A program made the position numbers and the translations under genes. The notes beneath the pieces were generated by a model. It saw only the letters and a list, made by a program, of their open reading frames with translations. It did not search any database and had not been told where the DNA came from. A stretch of 64,000 nucleotides of DNA from Selaginella moellendorffii (taxonomy: Eukaryota > Streptophyta > Lycopodiopsida > Selaginellales > Selaginellaceae): assembly GCF_000143415.4 (NCBI RefSeq), contig NW_003314267.1, positions 224,041-288,040 on the forward strand, written 5' to 3'. Each line of letters begins with the position of its first letter. Within the stretch, counting starts at the first letter, position 1. Shown piece by piece: positions 59,768 through 64,000 of the stretch.

Positions 59768-62119
59768 CATACCCGAATTGAGGAACCACTCCCTAGGCTG
59801 CCGGGTAGGTTCATCCTTATAAATAGTTATTAAGGTATGGTAGAAAGTGCAAAGTTATCCTCCTAATTTGGAAGAGAATAACCGAAGGAAATGTGTGAGG
59901 CCAATAAACAAGTAGAAGGGGGAAAGAACTGAACCATAAGAATTGAAGGGCATAACCAATGGTGGTTATGCAAATTGGGAGTAAAGAATTAAGTGGGCTC
60001 TCGAGCATATTGTTACTAATAATCGTGATGCTATGGAGAGTCTAAAGCATGGAATTGTCTATGTTAGACAATATGGCAATTAGAAAGTTTGCGAAAGGAA
60101 AGGCCTTAGCAAGCTAAAGGGCAAAGTCCCTTCAAGGTTCCTAAAGACAATTCTAGGTAACTTAATACCTAGAAAGCCAAGTGTAAATGGTTCATAAAAT
60201 GCGCGAAATGAAAGGGGCGCAGCAGAAGCGTGGCCTTGAAGCTTGCCATGAAACAAAGCTATCAAGTTTGGGGAAGTAATTCCCGAGTGTTTAAAGGGAT
60301 GACTTTGAATGAAAGTTGATAGTCAAGGACTTTCACGCATATGTATGAAACGATATTACGTTGGTCAGATGACTTGCTAAGCAAGATTGGCAAGTCAGGG
60401 GAACAAATCCCCTTGTTGAAGGTGCTCATAGGGCCGAGCATAGAGGAGTCCATGCATGATCACAGACTTGTTAAGTGAGAGGACTTAGCAGTGCAGAGGA
60501 ACTAAGTTCCTAAACTGTGATTTATAGTGCGCTTTAAGTATAAGTTGGTGCACCGGCATGGGGAGCCATACTAAGCATCATGTGTGATGTTGTCTATAGA
60601 TGCATATATGGAGGTTGGGTTCAAGTCCTGACCTTATAGTGCTTGGGTTCGACTCCCAACTCACTAGGGCAAGGTGATGGTTTGGAGTATGAGGACACTC
60701 ATTTTTTGGTGGTCATGAACTTTTAGTAAGAAGACTAGCTTGGGCACACCACCAAGTGGGGGATGCCCTGGAGTCATGATGTACAGTTAAATTACTTAGT
60801 GTGAAAGCTCGGCATATCTAACTTGAACACTTTGGTGCAAGTGGCACCATAAACGTGGTGAATGAGATAGGGACACTCAGTCTCAATTGCTATAGACCCT
60901 TGGCTAGAAGGGCTGCCTTGGGTGCACCGCTAAGTATAAGGGATGCCCCCAAAGTCATGGTCAACAACTTAAGATTTTGGAAGACTTAGTACCTATTAGC
61001 AAACCTGTTAAGGTGCCAAGATAAGATCACTAAACAATCTTGTGGCTAAATAAGGACAAGGTCTTTGTTTGGGTAAGGAATAAAGTTCCTAGTTCAAAGT
61101 ATTGATTTGAATTAATGATAATGGTGTGGCTTGGTCAAGGTGACCAAGTGGGAAGAACATTTAAGGGAATTGAGTTATATTAATGCAATGGCATAGTGAG
61201 TCCAAAGAAAATATTCTCTAGGAAACACCTCAAAGTTAGGCCGTGGATAGGGCTTATAGCAGACAATGCTAACGAGATCTATTAAGGGTGAGCACCCTTT
61301 AGACTTGGCAAGTGGAGCTTTTACCATAGAACTGAAAGAATACCTTAAGGATGGAGGCAGTGATTCTATATTGTTTGGTGCAACAATCAATGGATAAAAG
61401 CAAAAAATTAGTGGCTAAGAAAAAAACCATGGGAATCATGGGACAAAACTCAAATGGCAAAGTTAAGCCAGGAACACTAATGTGTTGAATGATAACAGAT
61501 TGTGGGAAGGCAATGTGTTTCAAAGGATGGATTCCCAATTGCTCTGATTTGGCAAAGGTGGAAGCCCCAGGGGAGGGAGCAGTAAAGTAGCCAAATGATA
61601 GAACCGTGGATAGCTCTAGCACAAATTATGATAATTGGAACTTAGTGCCAAAGGTGGCACAAAATGGAAAAGAGGATGATGGTGCCCTCAAGTAAAGAAC
61701 TTCCTAGGATGGGGAAGTAGAGTTGCACAAAATGTGTAATGCAAGGTGTTGGAGACACCCAAGAAATTAACTCCAAAAAGTCAAAATTAAAAGTTCCAAA
61801 GTGCAAAGGTTATATCAATGGAAATTGAAACTACTCAAGAATGAGTAGTGGGATGGAGATAGATAAAGTGTCTCTAACAGGTTTAGCAAGAACTAAACTA
61901 ATAAAAGGAGAGAACCACCACAAATGGTCGAATGAGCCTCTAAGTTGGAGAAACTATGCTCTTAGAGGATGAATAAGGCATAGTGAGCCTTTGGTGTCAA
62001 ACCATTGACAAATATTAGCTAAGTTCCAAGGATGGAAAGGGTAATACATACTAATATTACTTTATAAAATAGTTTATTATTTGATGAGGATATCAAACTT
62101 CATCTATGGGTGGTGGACT

Positions 62120-63750
62120 TCTGAGACACAAATCCTTAAGCCCCAAAGTGGAGCTGAAAAGGTGCCACATGGTAGTGGCTAAAGCAAAAGCCAAACGAAC
62201 ATAACACATTTGGACTAAAAACTTTTACATGAAAAGTTGAGAGTGGGAGTGAAACTCCCAACGAAGCACTTGAGGAAAAATACAAAAGGAGCAATAAGTG
62301 AGTCTCTAGAAAGAGGTACACAAGAGGACTAACACATGACACATGGAAGTGTCTAAGATGGACCCGAGATGGAGTCCAAGATGAAGTCCGAGATGGACCC
62401 GAGATGGAGTCTGAAATAGAGTCCAAGATGGACCTGAGATGGAGTTCAAAATGGACCCGAGATGAAGTCCAAGATGGAGTCCGAGATGGAGTTTGAGATG
62501 GAGTCTGAGATGAACCCGAGATGGAGTCCGAGATGGCCCTGAGATGGAGTTTGAGATGGAACCGAGACCAAGACCGAGATCGAGATCGAGACCGAGATTG
62601 AGATCGAGATCGAGACTGAGACTGAGATTGAGATTGAGATCGAGACCGAGACCGAGATTGAGACTGACTAAGACTGAGACTGAGACCGAGTCCGAGACTG
62701 AGACTGGGACCAAGTTTGAGTTCGAGTTTGAGTCCGAGTTCGAGTTTAAATACTAATATAGGCAGTTGGGGGGGGGGGCGAGGGGGAGCTGTAGGGGGTT
62801 CCAAAAGTATAGTGGGGGTTGGACCCCAATGGAGCCAATTTGGCTAGGAAAGGCCAGTTTGGCTTGGCGAAAGAAAGCCATACCTAGCTGTTGAGTGATG
62901 AGATAACCACTGGGAAGTCCAAGGCTAAAGTGAATATAGACTCATAAGTAGGGTAGCTTGGTGAAGTGTTTAAGAGCTGGCTCTAGTTCCCCCGAGAGAT
63001 CGAATGGTCGATGCTCCTAGTCCAAGTGTGGGTGGCACTACCTACTTAGATACCTAGCATGGCTCAATGGAACCTCACTCTAAGCCCATGGCTAGAGCAC
63101 TCAAAAGCAGAAGGTGGGGAGAGTACCCATGAGGTTCACGTAAGGCCACAGTGTTCCAAAATGTTGTCCCAAAATCCTAGACTATGGAAAGGAAGAGGAA
63201 TGGTCCTCTGGTGTAGTGACTAAGGATACAGTAATATGGTGAGGAAGTCCTAGAGGACAATGGGACTTAGTGGTCGGGCTCGTGGGCCTTGTCCCAATGA
63301 CAGTGTTGGTGAACACAGCCATGGACAAAAAAAGGACTTGGTGGGGATTGTAAAAGGGATATTGGGGAAGGTTGTTCCCCATGTCGGTGGGCAACTTAAG
63401 GATGCTAAGGAGTGGATCTAAGATGGTCACTCATAGACAGATGGCCCAGTCTTTGAGAGACTGGACTGCAACGCAAGTGGTGTTGGACCACCGGTGTGAC
63501 CAAGGTGAATGGGCATGGCCTTAGTGTAATGGGCAGGTATATCGATGGTACCTTTGGGGTGTCAGTCGTGGGATCGGACACGTAGAGCACTTGGACCGAG
63601 TGCAAAAGTTGAGTGGCATGGATGCCATTTTTAGGGCTAGCAATCCCCAAGTCTTGAATTGGACTTATGGAGGTTGTGAATGAGACTCCTCCAAGTGGTC
63701 AGAGGTGTGGTTAAGTGACTAAAATAGAATGGAAAAATTAGTCACTTACA
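62120..63750 (+). repeat. 3' LTR of the outer element
   Basis: It begins TCTGAGACACAAATCC after the GGGTGGTGG tract and ends TTAGTCACTTACA. The minisatellite is at 62355-62755. Confidence 0.8.
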
Positions 63751-64000
63751 TGGTGATCAAACACCACCTACATCACAATCATGTCTCTCAAAGACTGGGC
63801 CATTCGTCCATGAGTGGTCATCCTAGATCCACTCCTTAGCATCTTTAGGATACCCGCAGAAATGGGGACAACACTTCCTTAGGTCCCTACAAAGTCCTTT
63901 CCATCCATGGCCGTGTTCGCCAACACTCCACTAGTCAAGCCTACAGCCCAACCACATACTGTCAGCATGACTCTCCCTCTCTTTATTCCGCTTTTGTTTT
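63751..64000 (-). repeat. Reversed LTR continuing past the window
   Basis: The minus strand matches the middle-to-late part of the LTR family (GATCACTCATGGACGAATGGCC-like order) and continues the piece at 48028-48280. Confidence 0.65.

Larger units (their letters stand above)
48281..63750 (+). mobile_element. Outer non-coding LTR retrotransposon, interrupted by an inner one
   Basis: The 5' LTR is 48281-50032 and the 3' LTR 62120-63750. The internal region is 50033-51721 plus 59773-62119. A primer-binding-like TTTGGTATCGGAG follows the 5' LTR and GGGTGGTGG precedes the 3' LTR. The internal part, about 4 kb, has no gag or pol reading frame. This fits a large retrotransposon derivative mobilised by another element's proteins. 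The target duplication is not clean. Confidence 0.8.

Overview
The window is nuclear DNA of a land plant. Evidence is a PLS-class pentatricopeptide (PPR) gene, a plant leucine-rich-repeat receptor-like protein, a chloroplast-type site-2 protease with an N-terminal transit-peptide-like leader, plant Ty1/copia, Ty3/gypsy and TRIM retroelements, and TTTAGGG-type telomere-like tracts. The inferred introns are mostly 45-57 nt. Very short introns and an intron-poor PPR gene fit a lycophyte such as Selaginella best, but that is inference. There is no prokaryotic or organellar gene layout.

Layout. (1) 1-8929 is the only host-gene-rich part: a partial ARASP-like metalloprotease on the minus strand, divergent from an intact 943-codon PPR gene, then a decayed LRR receptor gene, a PPR scrap and an intact LRR receptor-like protein without a kinase. 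(2) 8937-21527 and 34230-47021 are two copies (A and B), a few percent diverged, of one 12.6-12.8 kb DNA transposon. Both have the same 24-bp terminal inverted repeats and each has its own 4-bp target duplication (ATGA for A, TTTA for B). Each copy carries two divergent genes: a plus-strand transposase-like gene with a DDE-type core (TDN..ENKN and GHTHEDVD motifs), and a long minus-strand multi-exon gene. The minus-strand gene joins a ParB-like GQH domain, a possible methyltransferase-like segment, an acidic low-complexity region and an FCP1/NIF-type HAD phosphatase domain. Between them lies a 192-bp near-perfect palindrome, and about twenty copies of a 22-bp palindrome are scattered through the element, several inside tiny introns. 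(3) 21528-34229 is a nest of retroelement pieces: a copia pol fragment, inverted and direct TRIM LTRs, two nested solo LTRs with target duplications, remnants of a long non-coding LTR element, and a reversed Ty3/gypsy pol into which copy B inserted. (4) 47022-64000 continues the interrupted gypsy pol and then holds a non-coding LTR retrotransposon (48281-63750) into which a second member of the same family (51722-59767) has inserted, which itself carries a 937-bp insertion.

How it works together. The giant transposon is the likely undescribed system. The plus-strand gene would supply strand transfer. The minus-strand gene may bind DNA and modify proteins, and the dispersed palindromes and cruciform are candidate binding sites. 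Both copies share an in-frame UAG followed by CAACCA in the transposase gene, which matches the plant CAR-YYA readthrough context. Each copy carries different additional disabling mutations, so neither looks autonomous now, but comparing them shows the layout of an intact ancestor.
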